From the NCBI GenBank assembly GCA_014378465.1, contig JACMNQ010000057.1, positions 221,540 through 285,539 on the forward strand: a stretch of DNA of 64,000 nucleotides, read 5' to 3'. The first letter of the stretch is position 1. Every line of letters starts with the position of its first letter. Origin of the DNA: Oligoflexia bacterium. Lineage in GTDB: Bacteria > Bdellovibrionota > UBA1018. Both the position numbers and the translations under genes were made by a program. Of this stretch, positions 48,964 to 56,566 are shown piece by piece. Below the pieces are notes generated by a model that saw nothing but the letters and a program-made list of their open reading frames with translations, was not told where the DNA came from and made no database searches.

Positions 48964-49974
48964 ATGGCCGCTCCAAAAATTTCAAATGATTCCAAAGCGA
49001 TTTCAACTGAGCTCACCCGCCTTCTGGGCTGCAAATACCCCATCATCGCGGGGCCGATGTTTCTGGTGAGCTACGTCGACCTCGTCGTGAAGGTGAGCGA
49101 AGCCGGCGGTATCGGTGGAACGCCCTCGCTGAACTGGAGGACAGCCGAAGAATTCGAAGCTGCCGTCAAAGAAATCAAATCGCTCACGTCCAAACCTTTT
49201 GCGGTCAATCTGATCGTGAATGCCGCGAACTCTCGCCAGGTACCGGACCTCGACATCTGCGTCCGCCACAAAGTCCCGCTGGTCATCACTTCTCTCGGCA
49301 ATCCCAAGGAAGCGATCCGGCGCATGCATGAAGTCGGCTGCAAGGTCTTCTGCGACGTGACCACTCTCAAATACGCCCAAAAATGCGAAGAACTGGGAGC
49401 GGACGGAGTCATTGCCGTTTCCTCAGGCGCTGGCGGCCACGCAGGCCCCACCTCCCCTCTCGTTCTGATCCCCCATCTCAAACGCCACCTCAAGATCCCA
49501 GTCATCGCCGCCGGTGGCATCGCCACGGGTGAACAGATCGCAGCCGCCCTCCTGCTCGGCGCTGGCGGGGTTCAGATCGGCACGCGTTTCATCGCGAGCA
49601 ACGAAGCCCGAGTGGATGCCAATTACAAAAACGCGATCGTGAACGCATCTCCGGACGACATCGTGCTCACGAAGAAAATTTCCGGCGTTCCGGTGGCCGT
49701 GATCAACACTCCCTACATCAAGAAGATGGGGCTCGAGATCACGAAGTTCGAGGAATTTCTGCACACGAATGAACGCACCAAGAAATACATGAAAATGCTT
49801 CGCCACTACATCGGCTCCGAGAGTCTTCGAAATGCCGTCGTTGGCCCGACCTGGAAGGAAGTCTGGAGTGCTGGTCAGGGATCAGGCCTGATTGACGACA
49901 TTCTGCCTGCAGCCGAGATCGTGGAACGTCTGGTGAAAGAATATCACGAAGCCGTATCTCGTCTGCCGGCCTGA
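48964..49974 (+). CDS. FMN-dependent NPD-family oxidoreductase (nitronate monooxygenase / FabK-like)
   Basis: 336 residues in a TIM-barrel fold. Family features are CKYPIIAGPMFLVSY at the start, EAGGIGG, VNLIV, SSGAGGHAGPTSPL with the active-site His, and GGIATGEQIAAALLLGAGGV followed by QIGTRF for FMN phosphate binding. This family contains nitronate monooxygenases and the enoyl-ACP reductase FabK, and the two cannot be told apart safely by eye. The His of the GGHAG element is shared with nitronate monooxygenases. It stands alone between divergent and unrelated genes. Confidence 0.82.
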   Translation: MAAPKISNDSKAISTELTRLLGCKYPIIAGPMFLVSYVDLVVKVSEAGGIGGTPSLNWRTAEEFEAAVKEIKSLTSKPFAVNLIVNAANSRQVPDLDICVRHKVPLVITSLGNPKEAIRRMHEVGCKVFCDVTTLKYAQKCEELGADGVIAVSSGAGGHAGPTSPLVLIPHLKRHLKIPVIAAGGIATGEQIAAALLLGAGGVQIGTRFIASNEARVDANYKNAIVNASPDDIVLTKKISGVPVAVINTPYIKKMGLEITKFEEFLHTNERTKKYMKMLRHYIGSESLRNAVVGPTWKEVWSAGQGSGLIDDILPAAEIVERLVKEYHEAVSRLPA

Positions 49975-50069
49975 AACCTGCGGCCGATCATTCAACCGGG
50001 ACCATTGGAACTTCGGCCAGCACTGAATCACGGTTTCAAATCACGAACCGATCAGTTAGACAGCGAGCC

Positions 50070-51152
50070 ATGACGACGTTCGACTCCACGAAGCTACCCG
50101 GTTTTTCAGTCGCAGCTTTCATCCTGCTTTCGCTGGCCTCGGTGCCCAGGGTCTTCGGAGCTTCTGCTCATACGTTAACTGTAACCGTTCCCACGAATGT
50201 ACGGCCATCGAAAGCGAAGGCAGCGTTCGCACAGAAACTTTCAGCAGTTTCAACTTCACTTTTCAAGACTGGAAAGAGATCAGCGGTTGCGCCCCTGGGT
50301 GGCACCAAAATCACTCCTCTTCTTGAGCTTGACCTGGACCAGCTGGTCATCGTGACCGACAGCTATCCCGGCATTCCTGAAGAAATTGAGAAGCAGTTCA
50401 ATGGGGGCAGCGGTGACCTCGCCAGTGCCGTCAAAGCCGGCATTTTGAATGGATCCATGAGTACGAGCGACGTTCTCCGAGTGAACGCGAGCGCTCAGAT
50501 CCTCTCGCGACTCAAACTCGAGCTGGGCGTCGGGCTGGTCAAGATTCGTTATTGGAACGCCGCAAATTCGACGGTCTCGACCCTCGCTTCATTCGCGGAT
50601 CGTTCGATGGAAGCCGGCGATCCTGGCCTCCTGACGACATATGATTTCACGCTTGGCAATCGCGCGAGGCAGGTCGTGCTTCTGAGTGGCTACATTCAAG
50701 GGGACGCCAGCTCGGGTCGGAGCTTCCCAAAACTCATCCAGGCCGTGCGTCCCGCGGCCGGATTCAGTTGGGCCTATTTATCCGCCGATGGGCTCGGCTT
50801 TTTCAGCGCCAATGCGAACAATGGGTTTGCAAGGGCGAACCGCGAACTCATCGGACTTCTGGCGGGTCAGGGCGCCCTCGTGCTGGATTATCCAACTTCG
50901 CCCGCTTACTGGGCTTCTCAGGTTTTCGGGGGCATCCACTTCATGGAAGGCAGAAAAAGCCTGGAAGGACTCCCCGGCCTCAAACACATCGAAACTTTCA
51001 AAGTCGGGAAACCCGGAATATTTGGGTACTGCCTGAAAACTGGGGATGAAGTTCGAATCTACCAAAAGACTTTCACCGCGGGCTCACCCGCCAATGCCCG
51101 ACCCACACAACTAAAACAGGTGGGTGAAACTACCCACTGGCTTCTGAATTGA
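50070..51152 (+). CDS. Exported protein of unknown function
   Basis: 360 residues with a signal peptide (FSVAAFILLSLASVP, cleavage after VFGA near 31). The mature chain begins HTLTVTVPTNV and is mixed alpha/beta with hydrophobic strands (LDQLVIVTDSYP, QVVLLSGYIQG, QGALVLDYPTS). It has a single Cys near the C terminus, so no disulfide. No catalytic motif or known domain was recognised. It stands alone; the following gene is the frameshifted barrel. Codon use matches its neighbours. Confidence 0.6.
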   Translation: MTTFDSTKLPGFSVAAFILLSLASVPRVFGASAHTLTVTVPTNVRPSKAKAAFAQKLSAVSTSLFKTGKRSAVAPLGGTKITPLLELDLDQLVIVTDSYPGIPEEIEKQFNGGSGDLASAVKAGILNGSMSTSDVLRVNASAQILSRLKLELGVGLVKIRYWNAANSTVSTLASFADRSMEAGDPGLLTTYDFTLGNRARQVVLLSGYIQGDASSGRSFPKLIQAVRPAAGFSWAYLSADGLGFFSANANNGFARANRELIGLLAGQGALVLDYPTSPAYWASQVFGGIHFMEGRKSLEGLPGLKHIETFKVGKPGIFGYCLKTGDEVRIYQKTFTAGSPANARPTQLKQVGETTHWLLN

Positions 51153-51308
51153 CCGGAGTTCAGCACGTGTGGAGGTCCGAAAAATTCATCACGTCTCGAT
51201 CATCTGGTTTTTGAAGTGACGAACCTGGAGTCAGCAGTCTGTACGAAATTTGAAGATGTGCACGGTAGGTCTTGATAAGCTCAAAGCATTCGGCCTGAAG
51301 TTCAGGAT

Positions 51309-51718
51309 ATGAAATCACTCAAACTGATCCTGTCTTTCCTCATTCTCACTGCGTCTACCGATGTGGCACTGGCCGAAGAAGAGACCGGACTTCAGGGGGA
51401 TTTCGCACCCTGCTTTCAGTAGGCAGCGAAGGGAGTTACCTCGCAGGCCTGTTCGGGCGCTACTTCTTCAACTCCAACCACGATCACCTCTTCGTCGAAC
51501 CGTCACTGTCCTGGAATCTGAATGCCTACCACCGTTCCATTTATTCGTTCGGTTTGGCTTACGGCTTTCTCCATCCACTTTCGAAGGATGTGTCATTTGG
51601 GGGGACTGCCGGTTTTGAGTTTTCCAAGAGCAGCGATTCGATTGAAGGACACGCATCGATCGGAAAAGCAGGGCTCACTCCCAAGGGGCAGATGTTTCTG
51701 TCTTTCGGGTTCAACTGA
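51309..51718 (+). pseudogene. Small outer-membrane barrel gene broken by a frameshift
   Basis: An ATG at 51309 opens a good signal peptide (MKSLKLILSFLILTAST, ending ALA) that runs to a stop at 51420-51422. A different frame, entered just after a run of five G (51395-51399), reads through as amphipathic barrel sequence to TGA at 51716-51718: FRTLLSVGSEGSYLAGLFG, SLSWNLNAYH, IYSFGLAYGF and the C-terminal MFLSFGFN. One extra G in the run would join the two parts into a protein of about 136 residues. It is therefore a recent pseudogene, a phase-variable gene or a sequencing error. Confidence 0.65.
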
Positions 51719-51768
51719 TCAAGTGTAAAATTACCGATTAAAACGGTTGGTTGCGCTAGCTTAGATTA

Positions 51769-52287
51769 TCAGAGCCATTGCATCTCGAATTTCCGTGATT
51801 GAGGACTCCAGAAGTAAATTCCCTCAGACGACTCACAGGTTCCGAATCCAATCGCCTGAGTTTTCAGTGTCAGAGATTTCAGGTCTCGAGAAGTGCATTC
51901 GCCGGTCTTTCCACACAAGGTCAGTCGGCGGCCGCGCTCCACCGCAGTGACAAAATCATCTTCATCTGTCCCCTCCCACTCCTGGATGACGATCGGAGAA
52001 ACTTTTTCGCTGCTCAGATTCGCGATCAGGCGAGACCGATTGAGTCGCAAGTTGATTTCGATTCTGGAAGTATCGGGCTTTCCATCCCCGTCGAAGTCGC
52101 CTGCAATTTCAACGGAAAGTCCTGACGAGTTTCGGTCACAACCGGAATCACTGGCTGGGCGGAACAGCTCCCACTCGGGACCGGGCACCTCCCTCGATAC
52201 AACCGGCGACTCGTTCGGCGCCTCCTTTGGCACTGAACTGCAGCCTATCCCGATGCCTGCTGCAGCGAAGAGAACCATCGAAAACAT
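51769..52287 (-). CDS. Lipoprotein of unknown function
   Basis: The ATG at 52287 gives 172 residues with a lipoprotein signal peptide (MFSMVLFAAAGIGIGC; lipobox GIGC). The frame extends to a TTG at 52332 that overlaps the upstream transporter gene, a less likely start. The mature part contains DFDGDGKPDTSRIEI, an FG-GAP/EF-hand-like calcium loop of the kind found in secreted proteins, plus several Cys (SGCDRN, LTLCGKTGECTS, GTCESS) that may form disulfides. Last gene of the protease-transporter operon. Confidence 0.6.
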   Translation of the reverse strand: MFSMVLFAAAGIGIGCSSVPKEAPNESPVVSREVPGPEWELFRPASDSGCDRNSSGLSVEIAGDFDGDGKPDTSRIEINLRLNRSRLIANLSSEKVSPIVIQEWEGTDEDDFVTAVERGRRLTLCGKTGECTSRDLKSLTLKTQAIGFGTCESSEGIYFWSPQSRKFEMQWL

Positions 52288-52318
52288 GAGGATCTTGCCT
52301 GAGCTCAACCGCCAGATC

Positions 52319-52915
52319 CTAAAAATGCCCAAGAAACGCTCTGAGTCCGAGCGCCGTCAGCGCCAGCACGGGCAGGACCACGCTGCTGCCTTCAGCAAGC
52401 TGAAGGCCTTTCGGGAACCAGCTCGGGCGATTCCAGATGAGTCGTCCCATCCAGATGCTGCTGAGTCCTGAGATCAAGGTGCCGCAGGCAAAGGCGCCCA
52501 GAGCGAGCAAGTAGCCATGGCCAAGTTGATTCGAACGAAGGAGCAGCGGGATGATCGTCTCGCAGGGACCCAGGAGTGAAACGACGGCGAACACACCCCA
52601 AAGATTGCCGGAACCCGTGCCGAGCATGTCGCGGATCTTTGAAAATCTGAACAGTCTGACCAGGAGAACCGCGACGACCAGCCCCATGGTGAAAGTGATC
52701 ATTCTTGAAGGGCCCAGATGCTTGAGCATTGGGCTGAAAGCAAAATAGACTCCGACCCCAAGAAGAATGTGAAAGATCAGGAGAGCGCTCGCAAAGAGGG
52801 AAGAACGTCTCGAACTCCAGCCCTTCTGCCAGACCAGAATGGAAGCCGGAATCCAGTGATCGGGTGCAAGCGCGTGAAGGACGCCTGCAAGAAACGAAAA
52901 AGTGAGCATCCTCAA
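52319..52915 (-). CDS. NicO/RcnA-like transporter 1
   Basis: 198 residues with about six membrane helices. The opening TFSFLAGVLHALAPDHWIP carries the H-x-x-x-P-D-H-W element, which the next gene shares as HSLAPGHWLP, so the two are paralogues. They resemble the NicO/RcnA nickel-cobalt exporter family and related cytochrome-biogenesis-like transporters. A second motif, LLGPCETIIPLLL, recalls the Pro-Cys element of these proteins. It lacks the His-rich loop seen in transporter 2. Metal specificity is inferred only from fold and motif. Confidence 0.6.
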   Translation of the reverse strand: MRMLTFSFLAGVLHALAPDHWIPASILVWQKGWSSRRSSLFASALLIFHILLGVGVYFAFSPMLKHLGPSRMITFTMGLVVAVLLVRLFRFSKIRDMLGTGSGNLWGVFAVVSLLGPCETIIPLLLRSNQLGHGYLLALGAFACGTLISGLSSIWMGRLIWNRPSWFPKGLQLAEGSSVVLPVLALTALGLRAFLGHF

Positions 52916-52960
52916 GGGTTACCCGCTCCACCCACATCTGGTCAAGTTTCGGGGGGCGAT

Positions 52961-53593
52961 TTAGGGGAGTTCGTGCGTATGAGGCAAGAATAACAGGAGA
53001 ATTCCCATTGCCGCGACGCCGATACCCGTGATGACATCTCCGTAGTGTTCCAAAACGGGGTGATCCAGCTTGATGAGTCCCAGGGAAACCAGGACCGTTC
53101 CACCGACCAAGGCTGTCACGACTCCAACTGCAAAAGCGGCCATCGTGAAGACGATGCTGAGGGATCCGAGCGGCACGGCTGCCGCAAAGACCGGCAGCGC
53201 GGCAAAACAGGGGGATAGCCCCAGGCTGAAGAGAAACAGGAAGGGAGCTTTGTCTGCGCGCGGCTCCGGGCCGTGATGCGTGTGACCGTGACAGCTGGAG
53301 TGGCGATTCCAGGAAAAAAAAGCGTAGCCGATTCCGAAAAGGATCAGAATCCAGCCGGAATATTCTTCGAAGTGACCGTAATTCGTGATGAAATGATTGC
53401 CAACCACGACACCCGCAATCCCGAGAGCGAGAGACACGCAGATGTGACCCAGAGCCGCGACGAAAGCTCCCAAAGCCGCCATCTGCATGGGCCATTTTCT
53501 TGCCTTGGTCATGAGGACGACAGGGAGCCAATGCCCCGGTGCCAGGGAGTGAACCAGCCCGACTAGAAATGCGGATGCGGCGATCAGGAACAT
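52961..53593 (-). CDS. NicO/RcnA-like transporter 2 with His-rich loop
   Basis: 210 residues with about six membrane helices. It starts with ASAFLVGLVHSLAPGHWLP and has a cytoplasmic or periplasmic loop of HSSCHGHTHHG, which is typical of metal-loading loops in RcnA and NicO exporters. The motif SLGLSPCFAALPVF follows, as in the partner gene. The chain ends PHTHELP. It lies 45 bp before transporter 1 and 21 bp after the protease gene. The two may form a heteromer for Ni, Co or another divalent metal. Confidence 0.65.
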   Translation of the reverse strand: MFLIAASAFLVGLVHSLAPGHWLPVVLMTKARKWPMQMAALGAFVAALGHICVSLALGIAGVVVGNHFITNYGHFEEYSGWILILFGIGYAFFSWNRHSSCHGHTHHGPEPRADKAPFLFLFSLGLSPCFAALPVFAAAVPLGSLSIVFTMAAFAVGVVTALVGGTVLVSLGLIKLDHPVLEHYGDVITGIGVAAMGILLLFLPHTHELP

Positions 53594-53614
53594 GGGGTGG
53601 TCAATCTCGGTCGT

Positions 53615-54463
53615 TCAATTGTTGAGGCGACAGGTGGCTCTTTCCTTGTCATTGGACCCCAGAGTTTCGCGTTTTTCGGAAAGCTCGGGACGAGTCTTGT
53701 CCAGATTCAAAGAAGGATACATGACTGCCTGATGATAGGGATGTTGTGAATCAGATTGTGGACAGGAGGCGAAATTGGCTGTGCCCGCTCCCACCACGCA
53801 GCTGTGGTCCAGGCCCAGAGCATGACCCAGTTCATGAATCGCGATGCTCTTGAGCTGAACAAGCTGCGTCCCGCCGCGAATCAGTACCACCTGTCTGGTC
53901 ACATGCTTGCCCGAGTCCCAGCAGCGGATCGTCGCAGCCGGATTATAACGAGGATCAAGCTCGAGCGTCTTCCATTCGGTGTCGGATTGCTGCTTGACGA
54001 TGGAGAACGCGTTATCGTTGCCATCGAAATCACAGCTCCCCTTGGACTTCGGGAGGGAGAGCTTGCTCACGTCCGCGGTCGAGACCGAGAAGAGGGATTT
54101 TCCCAGTGATTTCTGTGCATAAGTGTTCCAGACTTCGAGAGCGTCATTGATGCTTTCGCGCTCATCGTGACTGAAGCGATTGTCGATCGTGATCTGGAGC
54201 TCTGAACTGGTGTCGACTTTGGCCATGTAAGCCGACCATTGGTCCGTCGGCCCGCACTTCAGGAGCTCGTCTTCTTCAGGCTTTGCGCAAGCGACACCGA
54301 GTGCGATGATGGCCATGCAGATCAGTGAAACTAGGGAGTGTTCAATCGCATCACGGCGGCCACTGCGATGAAATGGGCGGCAGGCCCTGAGAAGAGAAGT
54401 GCAGCGAGATGCACGGCGAAGTTTGACCAGAAACTCGGGCTTCATAGGGCGCATATTGATCAT
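53615..54463 (-). CDS. Matrixin-type zinc metalloprotease, probable lipoprotein
   Basis: Up to 282 residues. The zinc signature HELGHALGLDHS (HExxHxxGxxH) and the Met-turn VMYPSL mark a metzincin of the matrixin type. A hydrophobic segment near residues 43-58 (LVSLICMAIIALGVACAK) gives export, with a Cys at a possible but imperfect lipobox. About 40 basic residues precede it, so the true start may be downstream, though no good internal start codon with a ribosome-binding site is seen. The core from about 85 to 230 has the matrixin order. Expected to cut extracellular protein; useful to a predator or degrader, but this is inference. Confidence 0.8.
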   Translation of the reverse strand: MINMRPMKPEFLVKLRRASRCTSLLRACRPFHRSGRRDAIEHSLVSLICMAIIALGVACAKPEEDELLKCGPTDQWSAYMAKVDTSSELQITIDNRFSHDERESINDALEVWNTYAQKSLGKSLFSVSTADVSKLSLPKSKGSCDFDGNDNAFSIVKQQSDTEWKTLELDPRYNPAATIRCWDSGKHVTRQVVLIRGGTQLVQLKSIAIHELGHALGLDHSCVVGAGTANFASCPQSDSQHPYHQAVMYPSLNLDKTRPELSEKRETLGSNDKERATCRLNN

Positions 54464-54569
54464 ACTGGACGGTACTAATCAAGTACTTCCGTAACCCGGT
54501 TTGATTATTTTTAAGCACCTGAAACCATAGGTATATTGACCTGCAAAGCTCGGGTGGGTACAAGTACCC

Positions 54570-55307
54570 ATGAACTCAATTCTCACTGCGAAGTCGCCTT
54601 ACCTCGGAAAGATCAAAATTTACTCGGATGGAGCGGATCGCAACTCCATGATCGAGATGGCAGCCAACCCGCTCATTCAGGGTCTGACCACGAATCCGAG
54701 TCTCATGAAGAAGGCCGGAGTCAAAGACTACCGAACCTACAGCAAGGAGATCCTGAGTCAGATCACCGAAAAGCCCATTTCCTTTGAAGTGTTCGCGGAC
54801 GACTTCAAGGAAATGCACCGCCAGGCTCTGGAGATCAACTCCTGGGGCAGGAATGTGTATGTGAAAATTCCGATCACCAATTCGAAAGGTGAAAGTGCGA
54901 TCCCGCTCATTCGCGAACTCTCGCAGCTCAAGATCAAACTCAATGTCACTGCTCTCTTCACTCTGAAGCAGGTGGTGGAAACCTGTGACGCCCTCAAGGG
55001 TGGCGCGCCCTCGATCGCTTCGGTTTTTGCCGGAAGAATCGCGGATACGGGTCGTGATCCCATGCCTCTGATGCATGCGGCTCTTGAAGTCTGCACCAGC
55101 ACGGACCGGAACATCGAACTGCTCTGGGCCAGCACGCGTGAAGCGATCAACATCGTCCAGGCGGAACAGTGCGGCTGCCACATCATCACTGCGCCAGCGG
55201 ACATCGCGAAAAAAGTCACCGGCTTCAACAAGGACCTCACGCAGATGAGCCTTGAGACCGTGCAAGCCTTCAAGTCGGATTCTGATTCGGCAGGATTTTC
55301 ACTCTAA
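54570..55307 (+). CDS. Transaldolase-family protein (TalC/FSA-like)
   Basis: 245 residues, a single TIM barrel. Family features are IYSDGADRNSMIEMAANPLI, GLTTNPSLMKKAG, VYVKIPITNSKG with the Schiff-base Lys, LNVTALFTLKQV, and SVFAGRIADTGRDP. It is longer than fructose-6-phosphate aldolase (about 220) and shorter than TalB (317). It may be a transaldolase of the pentose phosphate pathway or a related aldolase for a sugar precursor. The stop codon (TAA) is directly followed by the GTG of a glycosyltransferase, so both are translated from one message. Confidence 0.85.
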   Translation: MNSILTAKSPYLGKIKIYSDGADRNSMIEMAANPLIQGLTTNPSLMKKAGVKDYRTYSKEILSQITEKPISFEVFADDFKEMHRQALEINSWGRNVYVKIPITNSKGESAIPLIRELSQLKIKLNVTALFTLKQVVETCDALKGGAPSIASVFAGRIADTGRDPMPLMHAALEVCTSTDRNIELLWASTREAINIVQAEQCGCHIITAPADIAKKVTGFNKDLTQMSLETVQAFKSDSDSAGFSL

Positions 55308-56561
55308 GTGGATAAAGTCGTTTTTCTTACAAGTGGTCCTCCGTTTCCTCTCGTCGGCGCAAGAAAGATCCGGGACGCCCAGCTCATTCATCTGCTGAGT
55401 CAGCGGATGGAAGTTGAAGTGATCTGTCAGCTCGAGGACGAACTGCAGCAGAGCGTGCTCGAGAGAAGCGTCGAAGCGCTCCCGCCCAACGTGAAGCTCA
55501 CGCTCATCAAGCCGGATCGCAGACCGCTCTGGAAAAAGACCATCGAGACCCTCAAACCCTACCATGTCCAGAAGCACAGCTCGTCACTTGCGAAAGCGCT
55601 CAAGAACCGTGCGGAAAAAGGAAAACTTCTGTGGGTTTCGCGACTCAAGATGGGGCAATACATTCCCCTCGCCCGCAAGCTGGGCTACAAGGTCGTGCTG
55701 GATGAACATCAGGTCGAGAGCAACGTGCTCCTCATGGAAGCATTCTCCTCGTTCAGCCATTGGCCCGAAGGAGTGCGCGCCGCTCAGACCGCCTTCTATG
55801 AGCAGCGCTTCTGCTCGGCAGCCCATGCAGTGGTCACTGGAGCTGAGATTGACGCCTCGAGGCTCAAGAAACTTTCACCCAAGGTCCCGGTCTACATCAT
55901 CCCGCTCGCAGTCAACAGTGACTCGTACGTCACCCCTCGCGGTCTCGCCGGCAGCAGCCTCCTGTTCTTCGGCGCTCTGGATTACCGGCACAATCATGAA
56001 GCGCTGCTGTGGTTTTCGCGTGAGATCATGCCGAGACTCAAGGCTTCCCTCGGAGCCGAGATGCCGCGAGTGATCGTGGCAGGCACGAACGCTCCCGCGG
56101 AAGTGTCAAACAAGCTGCGGCATTTCGGGATTGAAATGTACGACCAACCCGCCTCCTTGCTCTCGCTCCTTTCAGACGCCGCCGTCGTGTTTTTTCCACT
56201 CCGCTCAGGTCGGGGCAATCGCATCAACATTCTCGAGGCCATGGCGGCAGGCCGCGCCGTCGTCAGCACCGGCAAAGGTGCGGATGGACTCATTCTCAAA
56301 CCCACCTACGATATCAGCATCGCCGAGCATCCCGACAGCTTCACGTCGATCATTCTCAGGCTCCTTCGCGATCCAAAGCTGCGGGCCGAAATGGGCGAAA
56401 ATGCCGTGAAAACGATTCAAGACCGATTCGACTGGAAGGATTCGCTGCCCATGCTGGATCACCTGCTCGAAAAACTGCCCGGCCTTCCCAATTCAAATCA
56501 CCTCACTCGTGCACCTCGCACCACCCGCGCACCTCGTTCACGTCGCTCACCTGAGAAGTGA
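55308..56561 (+). CDS. Glycosyltransferase, GT4-like
   Basis: 417 residues from a GTG that abuts the transaldolase stop. The two-domain GT-B fold is seen: an N-terminal domain with the GPPFPLVGARKIRDAQLI donor-side glycine-rich loop, and a C-terminal domain starting LLFFGALDYRHNHEALLWF. The acidic motif appears as NILEAMAAGRAVVST. These match sugar-nucleotide transferases for surface polysaccharide. The last 25 residues are a basic Arg/Thr/Pro tail. Its partner transaldolase may provide the sugar. Acceptor and donor are unknown. Confidence 0.82.
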   Translation: MDKVVFLTSGPPFPLVGARKIRDAQLIHLLSQRMEVEVICQLEDELQQSVLERSVEALPPNVKLTLIKPDRRPLWKKTIETLKPYHVQKHSSSLAKALKNRAEKGKLLWVSRLKMGQYIPLARKLGYKVVLDEHQVESNVLLMEAFSSFSHWPEGVRAAQTAFYEQRFCSAAHAVVTGAEIDASRLKKLSPKVPVYIIPLAVNSDSYVTPRGLAGSSLLFFGALDYRHNHEALLWFSREIMPRLKASLGAEMPRVIVAGTNAPAEVSNKLRHFGIEMYDQPASLLSLLSDAAVVFFPLRSGRGNRINILEAMAAGRAVVSTGKGADGLILKPTYDISIAEHPDSFTSIILRLLRDPKLRAEMGENAVKTIQDRFDWKDSLPMLDHLLEKLPGLPNSNHLTRAPRTTRAPRSRRSPEK

Positions 56562-56566
56562 TCTGA

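Noticed and set aside
52392..53531. Minus-strand frame of 379 codons across both NicO-like genes
   Set aside because: It is out of frame with two good membrane proteins and has Arg/Ser/Pro-rich shadow composition.
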